Part shown: positions 53,719 to 62,100 of the stretch, in pieces
Position numbering within the stretch: position 1 is the first letter of the stretch
Layout of the letters: every line of letters begins with the position of its first letter
DNA from: Hominiventricola aquisgranensis
Lineage (GTDB): Bacteria > Bacillota > Clostridia > Lachnospirales > Lachnospiraceae
Length of the DNA stretch: 64,000 nucleotides
Assembly (NCBI RefSeq): GCF_040096225.1
Contig: NZ_JBBMFC010000015.1
Location: 26,146 to 90,145 of the forward strand
Direction: 5' to 3'
Notes under the pieces: model-generated
The model's input: only the letters and a program-made list of their open reading frames with translations
Databases searched by the model: none
What the model was told of the DNA's origin: nothing
Position numbers and translations under genes: made by a program

Positions 53719-53856
53719 TCATACATGAGCATTGGAAGCAGGGTTGTCCTGGCCGTAACCTTCCAGAAGGTTGATAACGCCCCAGATACCAAGACCTGCG
53801 CCCAGGGCCACTACGAGAGTCTGCAAAACACCAACTGCGCTGTTGAAAAATTCCAT
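53719..53856 (-). pseudogene. maff2, 5' fragment (split by element B)
   Basis: This encodes 45 residues: MEFFNSAVGVLQTLVVALGA, the rest of the first helix, then EGYGQDNPASNA. The last two codons and the stop come from element B. ATG 53856 follows GGAGG and lies 37 bp after virD4, the usual maff2 position. The 3' part is at 24544-24639. Confidence 0.92.
53722..53740. other. attL: Attachment site, right junction of element B
   Basis: Element DNA TATCATACATGA (53717-53728) meets GC (53729-53730) and then maff2 ATTGGAAGC. It mirrors the left junction at 24632-24655. Confidence 0.85.
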
Positions 53857-53892
53857 AAAATAATCCTCCTAAAAAATGTTTTTGATTTTGGG

Positions 53893-55650
53893 TTAAGTTG
53901 TTGCGTCAATCTCGTACACATCGAAGGTGTCCGTGGGTTTTACCACGGCACGCTGCTTCTTCATGTACCGTTCCATGTCAAAGACATTTTTAGGGTCGGC
54001 GTCGGCCGTGTATCTGTAATTCGGGTGCCGGGTGAGGTCGTACTTGTCCGAAAGGAACGGGCGCACGCCCCGCAGCATGAAGATACACTTGCCGCCGTCC
54101 ATCACTGCCAATTCGTCCTGGGTCATCAACTCCTTTCCTAATTTTTGATAACTGAGGCCGTGGGAAACCTGGCTGCCCCGGTTTTCGGACTGGTTATAGA
54201 GATCAATCGTCTCTTTTCCCAGCAGCTCCGAAATTTCCTTGAGCGTGGATTTCTCCTTGCCTCCCAAAAACAAGGTGCTGTCACAGTTACCGACAATGGT
54301 ATCTGCCGCATCCTTGTAGATGGTCTTTAACTGGCTCTGCGACTGCAAAATAATAGAAGCCGATATCTCACGGCTTCGGATGGTGGCAATCAGCTTATCG
54401 AAGTTCGGTATCTGGCCGATGTTGGCAAACTCGTCCAGGATCAGACGGACATGAACGGGCAGTCGCCCGCCATAGAAGTCATCCGCCTTGTCGCAGAGCA
54501 GATTGAAAAGCTGACTATACATGAGGGCGGCCACGAAATTGAAAGTGCTGTCCGTATCCGAAAGGATCACAAACAGCGCCGTCTTTTGGTCGCCCAAGGT
54601 ATCCAGTTCCAGTTCGTCATATTCCATCAGGTCCCGCAGCTCCTTGATGTCGAAGGGAGCAAGCCGGGCACCGCAGGAAATGAGAATGGATTTTAAGGTC
54701 TTGCCGGCAGCCATCTTGAATTTGCGGTACTGCTTGACAGCAAAGTGGTCCGGCTCCCGTTCCTCCAACTGAGAAAAAAGCAGGTCCACCGGGCTTTGAT
54801 AGGTTTCGTCGTCCTCTCTGGCTTCACTGGCATTGATAAGGTCCAGAAGTGTGATGAAGTTCTTTTCTTCCTCCGTGGCTTCGTACCAGATGTAGCCGAT
54901 CAGTGCGGAATAATAGAGGCGTTCCGCTTTGACCCAGAAATCTTCCGAAGATTTTTCGCCTTCTCCCTTCGTGTTCATAATCAGGGCGTTCACCAGCTTT
55001 AAAATATCTTTCTCTGACCGAATGTAGGCCAGTGGGTTGTATTTCATGGATTTTCGGAAGTTTATCAGGTTGAGGCACTTGATACGGTATTTCTTCCGTT
55101 CCAGGAAAGTGCCGATCTCCGGCAGCAAGGTCCCTTTCGGATCGGTGCAGACATAGGACGAATGGGCTTGCAGCAGAGACGGCTTGCAGAAGAACCGCGT
55201 CTTGCCGCTGCCGGAACCGCCGATCACCAGAATGTTTTTGTTTCTGGCATACTTCGGCTGCTTTGGACGGCTCGCCATCGTGATCCGCTCCGTCTGCGTC
55301 ATAGGGATGTTCTGGAAAAAGTCCTTGTCCATGTAGGGAGCGATATCTACCGCCGTACCCCAACGAGCAGAACCATACTCGATTCCGTGGCGGTATTTCT
55401 TAGCGTTTTTGCCTTTCAGGTAGACCGCCATGCGAAGGACCACCGCACCGGCTATGCCGATCAGCAGGTCCGTGGGATGGAAACTGAGCCACGGGGAGGA
55501 AAGCGCTGCCGTGAAGCCGTCCCCAATGGAGAGCAGCTTGCCGGAGAGGTCAGAACCGGGCGCAAGCCGGAAAGCCTGTGCCAGCTTATCGAAGGGATAC
55601 ACAAACAGAAGATACGGAAGGTTCAGCAAAAACAGTTTTTTCACGGTCAT
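53893..55650 (-). CDS. virD4: VirD4-type coupling protein (CD1115 family)
   Basis: This 585-aa type IV coupling protein has two N-terminal membrane helices (about 5-25 and 60-78), Walker A VIGGSGSGKTRFF (about 152-164) and Walker B LILDEFANIGQIP (about 392-404). It links the relaxase-DNA complex to the secretion channel. It overlaps PcfB by 4 bp. Of the three relaxases in the window, any could in principle use it. Confidence 0.95.
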   Translation of the reverse strand: MTVKKLFLLNLPYLLFVYPFDKLAQAFRLAPGSDLSGKLLSIGDGFTAALSSPWLSFHPTDLLIGIAGAVVLRMAVYLKGKNAKKYRHGIEYGSARWGTAVDIAPYMDKDFFQNIPMTQTERITMASRPKQPKYARNKNILVIGGSGSGKTRFFCKPSLLQAHSSYVCTDPKGTLLPEIGTFLERKKYRIKCLNLINFRKSMKYNPLAYIRSEKDILKLVNALIMNTKGEGEKSSEDFWVKAERLYYSALIGYIWYEATEEEKNFITLLDLINASEAREDDETYQSPVDLLFSQLEEREPDHFAVKQYRKFKMAAGKTLKSILISCGARLAPFDIKELRDLMEYDELELDTLGDQKTALFVILSDTDSTFNFVAALMYSQLFNLLCDKADDFYGGRLPVHVRLILDEFANIGQIPNFDKLIATIRSREISASIILQSQSQLKTIYKDAADTIVGNCDSTLFLGGKEKSTLKEISELLGKETIDLYNQSENRGSQVSHGLSYQKLGKELMTQDELAVMDGGKCIFMLRGVRPFLSDKYDLTRHPNYRYTADADPKNVFDMERYMKKQRAVVKPTDTFDVYEIDATT

Positions 55651-56138
55651 CTCTGCACGCTCCGATCTTTGACCTTTACTTTCTCCCGGTCAATGGTACG
55701 GTGTTCCGTTTTCTCTGCCGCCTGTTCCTTCGCCTGGGTCAGCCGATCCCGGATGGAGGGCTTTTCCTCCCGACTCATTTTGCGGCTGGCAAACTCCTGA
55801 AACGCCGCTGTGATGGCATCCGCATCCCGGCTTTTGAAAAAGACCAGGTAACGGGGCTGCTCTGCGGCGGTGTCCTTTTTCAAGGCAAAATCCACATGGT
55901 ATTTCTTCGCCACGTGGGAGAAAGCCTTGATATTCTTGTTGCTGATCTCGATATTGGCAAGACCGGCGTTCTGGCTGGCAAGCTGTTTAAGGCTCTGCCT
56001 GCCGCGGTAGATTTTGGGCTTCTGGTTTTTCTGGATTTCCTCCAGAAATTTTTTGACGGTCTTTTCAAAGACCTGCTCGCTTAGCTTGGCTCCGTCAACA
56101 ATGAGCGTCACGGCACCTCGCGTTACTTCCTCCTGCAT
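55647..56138 (-). CDS. PcfB-family (DUF3801) transfer accessory protein
   Basis: This 163-aa protein matches PcfB/DUF3801 proteins, which are encoded directly before VirD4 and help bring the substrate to the coupling protein. It has a compact N-terminal domain (about 1-125) and a charged tail (REEKPSIRDRLTQAKEQ), a motif shared with DUF4316-type tails. It is adjacent to the initiator-like gene without any gap. Confidence 0.88.
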   Translation of the reverse strand: MQEEVTRGAVTLIVDGAKLSEQVFEKTVKKFLEEIQKNQKPKIYRGRQSLKQLASQNAGLANIEISNKNIKAFSHVAKKYHVDFALKKDTAAEQPRYLVFFKSRDADAITAAFQEFASRKMSREEKPSIRDRLTQAKEQAAEKTEHRTIDREKVKVKDRSVQR

Positions 56139-57035
56139 TTAGCCTTGCCCCCTTTGCCCGTCCCCGTACATATCGTGCTGCACCAGGGAAGAATAGTAGC
56201 TGTTGATGGTGGTCGGGGCGTTATACAGCGCCGCCAGAAGATATTTCTTGATATTGCGGACATAGGTGGTATTGTCCTTCATGCAGTCCATAACATACTG
56301 AACATGGGAACTGTCCAGCTTCATAAACCGGGACTTTACCACCTCTGCCGGATAATCATCTCCGGCAATGCGGATGACTTTGCGGGCAGAACATACGGTA
56401 TCCACGATCAGGTCAACGATCTCGTCAAGCTGCTCACGGTCGATATGGCTGTCCTGCACCAGATAGCTGTACTCGATGTTGTCCAAAATCACTTCACGAT
56501 AACATTCTCTGGCTCCCATCCGATCCGTTCCCATCCTTGCCCCTGCGGGGGTAGGGGGATTTGATGGGATAGGATTTGATATCTCCGTACTTGATAAATC
56601 AGTCTTTGTTTGATTAGTATTTAATTGTGCGGGGTTTTCCGTACACGGTTCCGCCGTATCCGGGACACCCATATCCGGGTTTTCCGTATATGGCTTTGCC
56701 GTACCCGGTAAAGGCGTACCTGGGCTTGACGGCGGCTCGCACTGAGGCATTTCGTAAATGACATACTCGGTATCCGTGATCTTGCCTTTTTCGTCCCGAA
56801 GCTGGGTGCGCCGGATATACCCGTGGTTTTCCAGCTCCTTCAATGCCGCCCCGATGCTGTCCACACCTTCCCGGCAGATCGCCGCAAGACCTCTGGTGGT
56901 GTAATTCCACTCGTCAGGGAGCGACAACATCATGGACAGCAGCCCCTTGGATTTCAGGGTCAGCGTCCGATCTTTCAAGTGATGGTTCGACATGACCGTA
57001 TAATCACGGGTCTTTTCAATACGAAAAACAGCCAT
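56139..57035 (-). CDS. Replication-initiator-like winged-helix protein (DUF6017)
   Basis: This 298-aa protein has an N-terminal winged helix (about 1-95; TLKSKGLLSMMLSLPDEWNYTTRGLA), as in RepA_N-type plasmid initiators. A Pro/Thr-rich linker and a C-terminal DUF6017 domain (about 175-290) follow. It opens the VirD4 operon of Tn1549-like elements and may start replication of the excised ICE or regulate it. Confidence 0.82.
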   Translation of the reverse strand: MAVFRIEKTRDYTVMSNHHLKDRTLTLKSKGLLSMMLSLPDEWNYTTRGLAAICREGVDSIGAALKELENHGYIRRTQLRDEKGKITDTEYVIYEMPQCEPPSSPGTPLPGTAKPYTENPDMGVPDTAEPCTENPAQLNTNQTKTDLSSTEISNPIPSNPPTPAGARMGTDRMGARECYREVILDNIEYSYLVQDSHIDREQLDEIVDLIVDTVCSARKVIRIAGDDYPAEVVKSRFMKLDSSHVQYVMDCMKDNTTYVRNIKKYLLAALYNAPTTINSYYSSLVQHDMYGDGQRGQG

Positions 57036-57205
57036 CTTCGCACCTCCTTTCTGTGAAAATAAAAAGTGTTGATTTTGAGTGGTTTATCCGGCTGTATGCC
57101 TCCGTAGCCTCCCGCATGGGAAAACATCCACGTCCTGTCCAGAACGCAAGCCACAGAGGAAGAAACAGAAGATTTTCCGCTGATTTTGATACATTTTGGG
57201 GGCGG

Positions 57206-57727
57206 CTACCTCTCACGGTCTTTATGGTCATAGTGGAGATCGCCGGAAAGCACCTTCGCATGATTGCGGATTTTGATGTGCCCCTTTTCCTGATTCTCCA
57301 AAGCCTTGCTGTATCCGGCGTCAGTCAGGAACAGGCGCATTTTCTCACCCTTCCAGCCAACAGGCGAGTCATGGGTAAGAACATCAAAGACGATCATGTG
57401 TCTGGTTGCCGGGTCGAAACGCTCCAAAGCCATAATGTCATGGCCGGATAACTTCTGCGCCCCGGATCGTTGCCTGGCTTCTGCCAGCATTTCCCCGATG
57501 GTGCGGGCTTTCTCCGGCAGACGGTATCCGGTCTGCACCTTGCGGATCAAATCCATGCACTCCTGATCCGACAGGGGGCGGAGCTTGTCCAGAAGGCCTT
57601 CCGCCGTTTCTTTCGTTGCCGGGTTCGGCGCATAGCGCCATGTCATGTAAATCTCATTCAGGGCAGCGTTCTGATTGGTACTTTCAATCTGAAACACCAT
57701 CCTCATTTCTGCTTCTGTCAGTTTCAT
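57206..57727 (-). CDS. Conserved ICE protein of unknown function
   Basis: This 173-aa protein is mostly helical, with a basic end (HDPSVGWKG-like segment, then KVLSGDLHYDHKDRER). I do not recognise a family. It lies between the excisionase-like gene and the initiator gene, where Tn1549-like elements carry a conserved hypothetical protein. ATG 57727 has GGAGG before it. Confidence 0.6.
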   Translation of the reverse strand: MKLTEAEMRMVFQIESTNQNAALNEIYMTWRYAPNPATKETAEGLLDKLRPLSDQECMDLIRKVQTGYRLPEKARTIGEMLAEARQRSGAQKLSGHDIMALERFDPATRHMIVFDVLTHDSPVGWKGEKMRLFLTDAGYSKALENQEKGHIKIRNHAKVLSGDLHYDHKDRER

Positions 57728-57752
57728 CTCCAGCCTCCTTCAAAATGGGTAT

Positions 57753-57789
57753 AAAAAAACGCCATAGGTTTTTTGAGCCTACGGCGTTT
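57753..57789 (-). terminator. Terminator after the excisionase-like gene
   Basis: On the minus strand AAACGCCGTAGG (57789-57778) pairs with CCTATGGCGTTT (57768-57757), one mismatch, followed by a T-run to 57753. It separates the excisionase-like gene from the operon behind it. Confidence 0.75.
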
Positions 57790-57799
57790 CTTGCGATAT

Positions 57800-57997
57800 T
57801 CACAATTCCAAACTTTCCAGCCACTCGTCAAAAGATTTCTTGGAAACGCGGATTGCATTTCCTATGCGGACGATCCTGAACTCCTCCTGCTTGACGAGCT
57901 GATATGCGGTTGTGCGGCCGATGTTGAGCATGGCTGCAATCTGTTCTACGGTGTATGTGCGCGGTTCCGGCAGTGACTTTTTCTCTTTCTTGTCCAT
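57800..57997 (-). CDS. Excisionase-like helix-turn-helix protein
   Basis: This 65-aa protein is an excisionase-family winged HTH (TYTVEQIAAMLNIGRTTAYQLVKQEEF, then RVSKKSFDEWLESL). ATG 57997 follows GGAGGTTACT and fits better than ATG 58009. It lies 240 bp from the tRNA-Arg attachment site, a typical xis position. Such proteins bend DNA at the element end to favour excision. The integrase is not beside it and may be at the other end. Confidence 0.75.
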   Translation of the reverse strand: MDKKEKKSLPEPRTYTVEQIAAMLNIGRTTAYQLVKQEEFRIVRIGNAIRVSKKSFDEWLESLEL

Positions 57998-58235
57998 AGT
58001 AACCTCCATGTATTTGCCTTGTCATTTTGACTAAGGGAGTGAAGAATGGCAGTAGCAATCGGCTTTGGCTGGGTGTCCTCTTGCTAAGAATTTGCTAATA
58101 GGACCACCCAACGGACACATAAAACTGCGTCAGAATAGGTGTTTTGCACCATAAAGTTCGTTTACTACAAGTCATTCTGCGTAAGGGATGATATTGGAAG
58201 TTACATCCGAACCGTGTATCACATGGTAAGCCATA

Positions 58236-58280
58236 CTCCTAAGCGTGGGGTCGGAGGTTCAAATCCTCTTATGGACGCCA
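58236..58280 (+). other. attR: Attachment site: 3' fragment of a tRNA-Arg(CCT) gene
   Basis: CTCCTAA looks like an anticodon loop. It is followed by a 3' stem GCGTG, variable loop GGGTC, T arm GGAGG-TTCAAAT-CCTCT, acceptor strand TATGGAC, discriminator G and CCA. The 5' half (D arm and acceptor GTCCATA) is absent, and the bases before it do not pair with the anticodon stem. This is the fragment left when an element integrates into the 3' part of a tRNA gene. The fragment is followed by its own terminator. Confidence 0.8.
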
Positions 58281-58289
58281 GTGAACAAC

Positions 58290-58326
58290 GCCGAAAGCCT
58301 TTGTTTTCAAGGGTTTTCGGCTTTTC
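58290..58326 (+). terminator. Terminator behind the tRNA-Arg fragment
   Basis: GCCGAAAGCCTTTG (58290-58303) pairs with CAAGGGTTTTCGGC (58308-58321), with mismatch or wobble positions, followed by TTTTC. It marks original flanking DNA downstream of the tRNA gene. Confidence 0.75.
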
Positions 58327-58600
58327 TTATATAAAAAGCTGCGAAAAATCTCTTTCACTGTATGAGATAAAATTCTACTCCAAAATTTGATTTTTGACAA
58401 CCCCTCCAGAATCGAACGGTTGTTATAAGACAAAATCGCCAGCTAATTTTTAGCAGAAAACGGGCTGTTCTTGCTAATGAAAATGCCCTTCCTGCTAATC
58501 AGCCCCAAAATCGTGCCAAAAATCCAGCTAATCAAAAAAGGCGGATGTTTTGAGTACCATGCAGTTATAGCAGATAAAATTAAATATCGTTATGTACATA

Positions 58601-58647
58601 GAGCGTCTATTTGCCCCGCATTAGGGATGGATAGGCGCTCTTTTTTT
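58601..58647 (+). terminator. Terminator-like hairpin before the small Cys-rich gene
   Basis: GAGCGTCTAT (58601-58610) pairs with ATAGGCGCTC (58631-58640) and seven T follow. It lies 46 bp before the next gene, so it either ends unknown upstream transcription or acts as an attenuator. Confidence 0.65.
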
Positions 58648-58692
58648 ATGCCCAAAACCATGGGCAAATACAAGAGATTGGAGGTGTTTCAT

Positions 58693-58917
58693 TTGAGCAA
58701 GCCTGTTTATACCGCAGACAAGCCGAGCGATTGCCATTATTGCTACTACTGGACGAATGGCAGAAAGGGCTGCCGTCTGGGTAGAAATAATTGCTACTAC
58801 TTAATCTCTTTGCCACCGAAACCCAAGTCGGAATGTGATGGCTGTCCCTATGGGCGAGATCACCCGTGCATTGGTTGGTGTACGAAGAAGGTTATGCGTG
58901 AAGTGGGGCTTCGTTGA
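58693..58917 (+). CDS. Small Cys-rich protein, unknown function
   Basis: This 74-aa protein has ten Cys, in CHYCYYW, CRLGRNNCYY, CDGC and CIGWC, which suggests one or two small metal-binding folds. TTG 58693 is eight bases behind GGAGG, while upstream ATG codons run through the terminator hairpin. I recognise no function. It lies just outside the ICE. Confidence 0.65.
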   Translation: MSKPVYTADKPSDCHYCYYWTNGRKGCRLGRNNCYYLISLPPKPKSECDGCPYGRDHPCIGWCTKKVMREVGLR

Positions 58918-59183
58918 TATGGATGCGTATGAACAGGAATACCGCTTCTGCTTTTTTGCCCGATAGACTCTCGTCGATTTTGTGAAATAGCCGTTGCAAA
59001 CGGTATACTGCAATGCTATAATTTCAACGTAAAATTAGTGGATATTCAGACGTTATGCAATAAAGTACAACAGAACGCAAATTATGTGGTATTCTCTGCA
59101 TTTTACGTCTTGTTTTTTGTTAATATGCGCTGTTCATCAGTGCTTTGACTGGTTGATAGCGTTAAATAGGAGGAGAAATCAAT

Positions 59184-62100
59184 ATGAAAAAACGAATCCT
59201 ATCAGGGTTGTTAGTAGCGGCAATGCTACTCGCATCATTGCCAACAGCCGCATTTGCGGCGGATGATACGAATGTTGAAGCACCTGACACCGGTGAAACC
59301 CAAACGATCCTACCTCAATCAGAGGAGGATGCGGAGCAGTCGACTGTCACCGCGCCAAGCTATGAAGTATCATTGCCAACAGCCGCATTTGCGGCGGATG
59401 ATACGAATGCTGAAGCACCTGACACCGGTGAAACCCAAACGATCCTACCTAAATCAGAGGAGAATGCGGAGCAGTCGACTGTCACCGCGCCAAGCTATGA
59501 AGTATCATTGCCAACAGCCGCATTTGCGGCGGATGATACGAATGCTGAAGCACCTGACACCGGTGAAACCCAAACGATCCTACCTCAATCAGAGGAGGAT
59601 GCGGAGCAGTCGACTGTCACCGCGCCAAGCTATGAAGTATCTACTACAGCTGAACTCAGCACCGTATTGACAAACATTGCGGCAAGCACCGAGGATGAAG
59701 CGACCATTGTGCTGAAAGCGGACATAACGCTTTCCAACGACGCTACAAGCGGATATATTTCATTTGGTGCGAATGGCAAGCATATTACTGTGAAAAGCGA
59801 CGAGGGAGAAATGAAGAAGCTCTCCTTTCCTTCTTATGGTGTTCTGACCGGTGACTGCACCTTTGATAATGTCAATGTGACCGGCAGCAGACTGTTCTGT
59901 AACGGTTACCGGACGATTTTCACCGAAAACGGTCAGATCCATTTGAACGAAACGCTCTACGGCGGCGGCTACCAAACAACAGTAGCCAGCACCTATGTGG
60001 TGATTGCGGCAAGCGGTTATATCAACCCGACTTCTTATAGCGGTCTGCACGATGTGATCGGCGGCTCCTATCAAGGCTCCGTTGAGGGCGATACCTATTT
60101 GGAAATCACGGGCGATATTCAAATGCAGGGCGGCAACCACCTGAACCCCGGCTGTATGAAGGGCGACGGAACCAGCGGCGACGGCGCGGGTGTGTCAAAT
60201 GTCTATGTTGGCGGCAATGCTACGCTGATTTATGACAACAAAAGTAGTACCGCGTTTCCTGCAATTGAAGGCACATACGGCTGCGAAATGAAGGGGGATG
60301 TCACTCTGGATGTTCGTGCAGGCTGTGTAGCGGGCATTGTCGGTACGGAGGCGCCGCTGGAGGAATCCATCATTCGCGGTAATTTGCATATCATTGCAGG
60401 TAATCCTGCTTATGAGAATACCAATCGGATTCTGCGGTTAGGTTCCAACTGGCCGATTGTCGGCGCAGGCAATAGCTATGCTCTCTATCCAGGCGTTGAG
60501 GGCAATTATACGGTAGACGGCAACATTACGATCGACACCTATGAAAATGCATGGGCATGGGACAAAGGAACGACACCCGACTCGTATGATCTGCCGGAAA
60601 TCTACGGAGCCTTGCGCGGTAACGTAGGCGGCAATATTACGATCAACGCCCACGGCTCTCATGTACAGAACATTTTCGGTGCAAGCGATTCGGTTGTTCA
60701 GGGTTCAGTTACGGTCAATGCAACCGATGTTGAACTGAAAAATAGTGAGTATAATACTGAATACGACGAGGGATATATTTTCGGTCTGTGGGAAAGAGGC
60801 GTCCCGGCTACTGCCAACGGTCCTGTAACTGTAACGGTAAACGGCGGTGATGTGGGCCTTGTGATGGCTACCGATCAAGAAACTGTACCGGCGGGGTCTT
60901 CCATTAATGTCACCGGAAAGCCGAAAATCCGCACCGGTATCCGCGGAACGCAGGCAAGCTCCTACTCGACCGAATTCCCGGTTGCCAATGTGTATGCCTG
61001 TGAGGCCACTATTCCATTCATTAAAATGATGTCCCAGGTCAACATCACCAACAATTCCAATGTAACTGCCCACATTATGAGCAGCAATGCGGGTCTGATG
61101 GTAGAGGAAGGCAGCAGCCTGACAACGGATAACGGTCAGGTCTGGATTTGGGGCGATACTGTCATTAACGGCACCTGGGAGCAGCTGCACAGCCAGACCG
61201 CCAATTACAACGATATTTTTGTCAACGGCGCAACGCAGATTGGCTCCAACGGCCACCTGATCAATCACGGCACAAGCAACCTGAAGGGTGCTGTGACCAA
61301 CGATGGTGTAATGGCGCTGATGGGATCGGCTTATTTGCAGAATGATTACACCGCCACCAACGGCGAACTGCGGCTGCCGACAATCGCACCCGGTGCAAAC
61401 TACGATACCGGTACGATTCCTGTACAAATCAAGGGCCTTTCCACCGGTACCACCACGGTCAACACGGTGGACCCCGCTGACTGGCAGACTCTGAAAAAGC
61501 CTGCACTTGGTGACAACTACATTCTTTCCAAGAAAAACACCGATTCCCCCGCACAGAATGTGTTTGTATTGGGCAATGCCGATGCCGTGGGAGACGGCTG
61601 GTTCCTCAAGCGCATGGCCGATGCCGATGGCTCGAACGATTACTATATGTGGCAGGTGGCAAGCGGTATCCGCGTTATCTTCGATAAGAACGGCGGCGAC
61701 ACCGAAGCCTCTCCGCGTATTATGTCGCAGGAGAAGGTTGCAGGCAGTGCAAACCATTTTGACCTGCCGACGACCAATCCGACCCGTACCGGCTACCTGT
61801 TCAATGGCTGGAACACCAAGGCGGACGGTACAGGCGATGCCTTTACCGCTACGACCGATGTCAAAAATAATATGACGGTTTACGCCCAGTGGAAGCCGGA
61901 TGAAGCGTATGCCGCCGTTAAAATCGCACCGATGAACCTGACGGTTTATGTCGGCGGTGACGGCTATCACGGCGTGATCGGTCAAGATGGCAAGTTTGCT
62001 GCGAATGATCTGCCGGAGATCGGTTTCTATATCACTCTGCCGGACGATATTAACACAATGCTCGGCGGTACAGACGAAACCCCGGTTGATTTGAGCGGCA

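Larger units (their letters stand above)
24638..53730. mobile_element. Element B: mobilizable element inserted in maff2 (contains element C)
   Basis: Both ends sit in maff2 at a shared GC dinucleotide. Inside the element the termini are imperfect inverted repeats (TTATGTGTGATA at the left; TATCATACATGA at the right, 10 of 12 matching when inverted), as expected for the two halves of a serine-integrase attP. Own DNA is about 9.25 kb: split recombinase, TnpW-like, DnaC-like, replisome organizer, Cys-rich protein, relaxase, MobC, HTH, sigma factor and ECF pair. It has no secretion genes, so it needs a helper ICE. Confidence 0.9.
1..58280. mobile_element. Integrative conjugative element (Tn1549/CTn-like), left end outside the window
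   Basis: The order VirD4, Maff2, VirB6, PrgI, VirB4, NlpC/P60, DUF4315, DUF4366, TopB and ArdA/YodL, with a divergent MobC-relaxase module, is the conserved backbone of Tn1549 and the C. difficile CTn2/4/5 family. The right end is a tRNA-Arg 3' fragment at 58236-58280. No second copy of that fragment is visible to the left, so the other end and probably a tyrosine integrase lie before position 1. The metal-uptake cargo at 755-8660 occupies the place where Tn1549 carries vanB, next to the relaxase. That the cargo belongs to the ICE is inferred, not shown. Confidence 0.75.
58083..58532. repeat. Scattered GCTAAT repeats around the attachment core
   Basis: TTGCTAA occurs at 58081 and 58092, left of the tRNA fragment. 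GCTAAT occurs at 58442, 58473, 58494 and 58527 to its right. Repeated short motifs near a core site are what tyrosine-integrase arm sites look like, but the copies on the flanking side are unexpected. Confidence 0.4.

Noticed and set aside
58190..58280. Complete tRNA gene
   Set aside because: Only the part from the anticodon loop to CCA fits; no D arm or 5' acceptor strand exists upstream, so it is an attachment fragment.
59235..59639. CRISPR or intergenic satellite
   Set aside because: The three 135-bp units are in frame and translated as part of one surface protein.
60705..61985. 426-codon minus-strand frame inside the surface protein gene
   Set aside because: No ribosome site; shadow of the repetitive, high-GC + strand gene.
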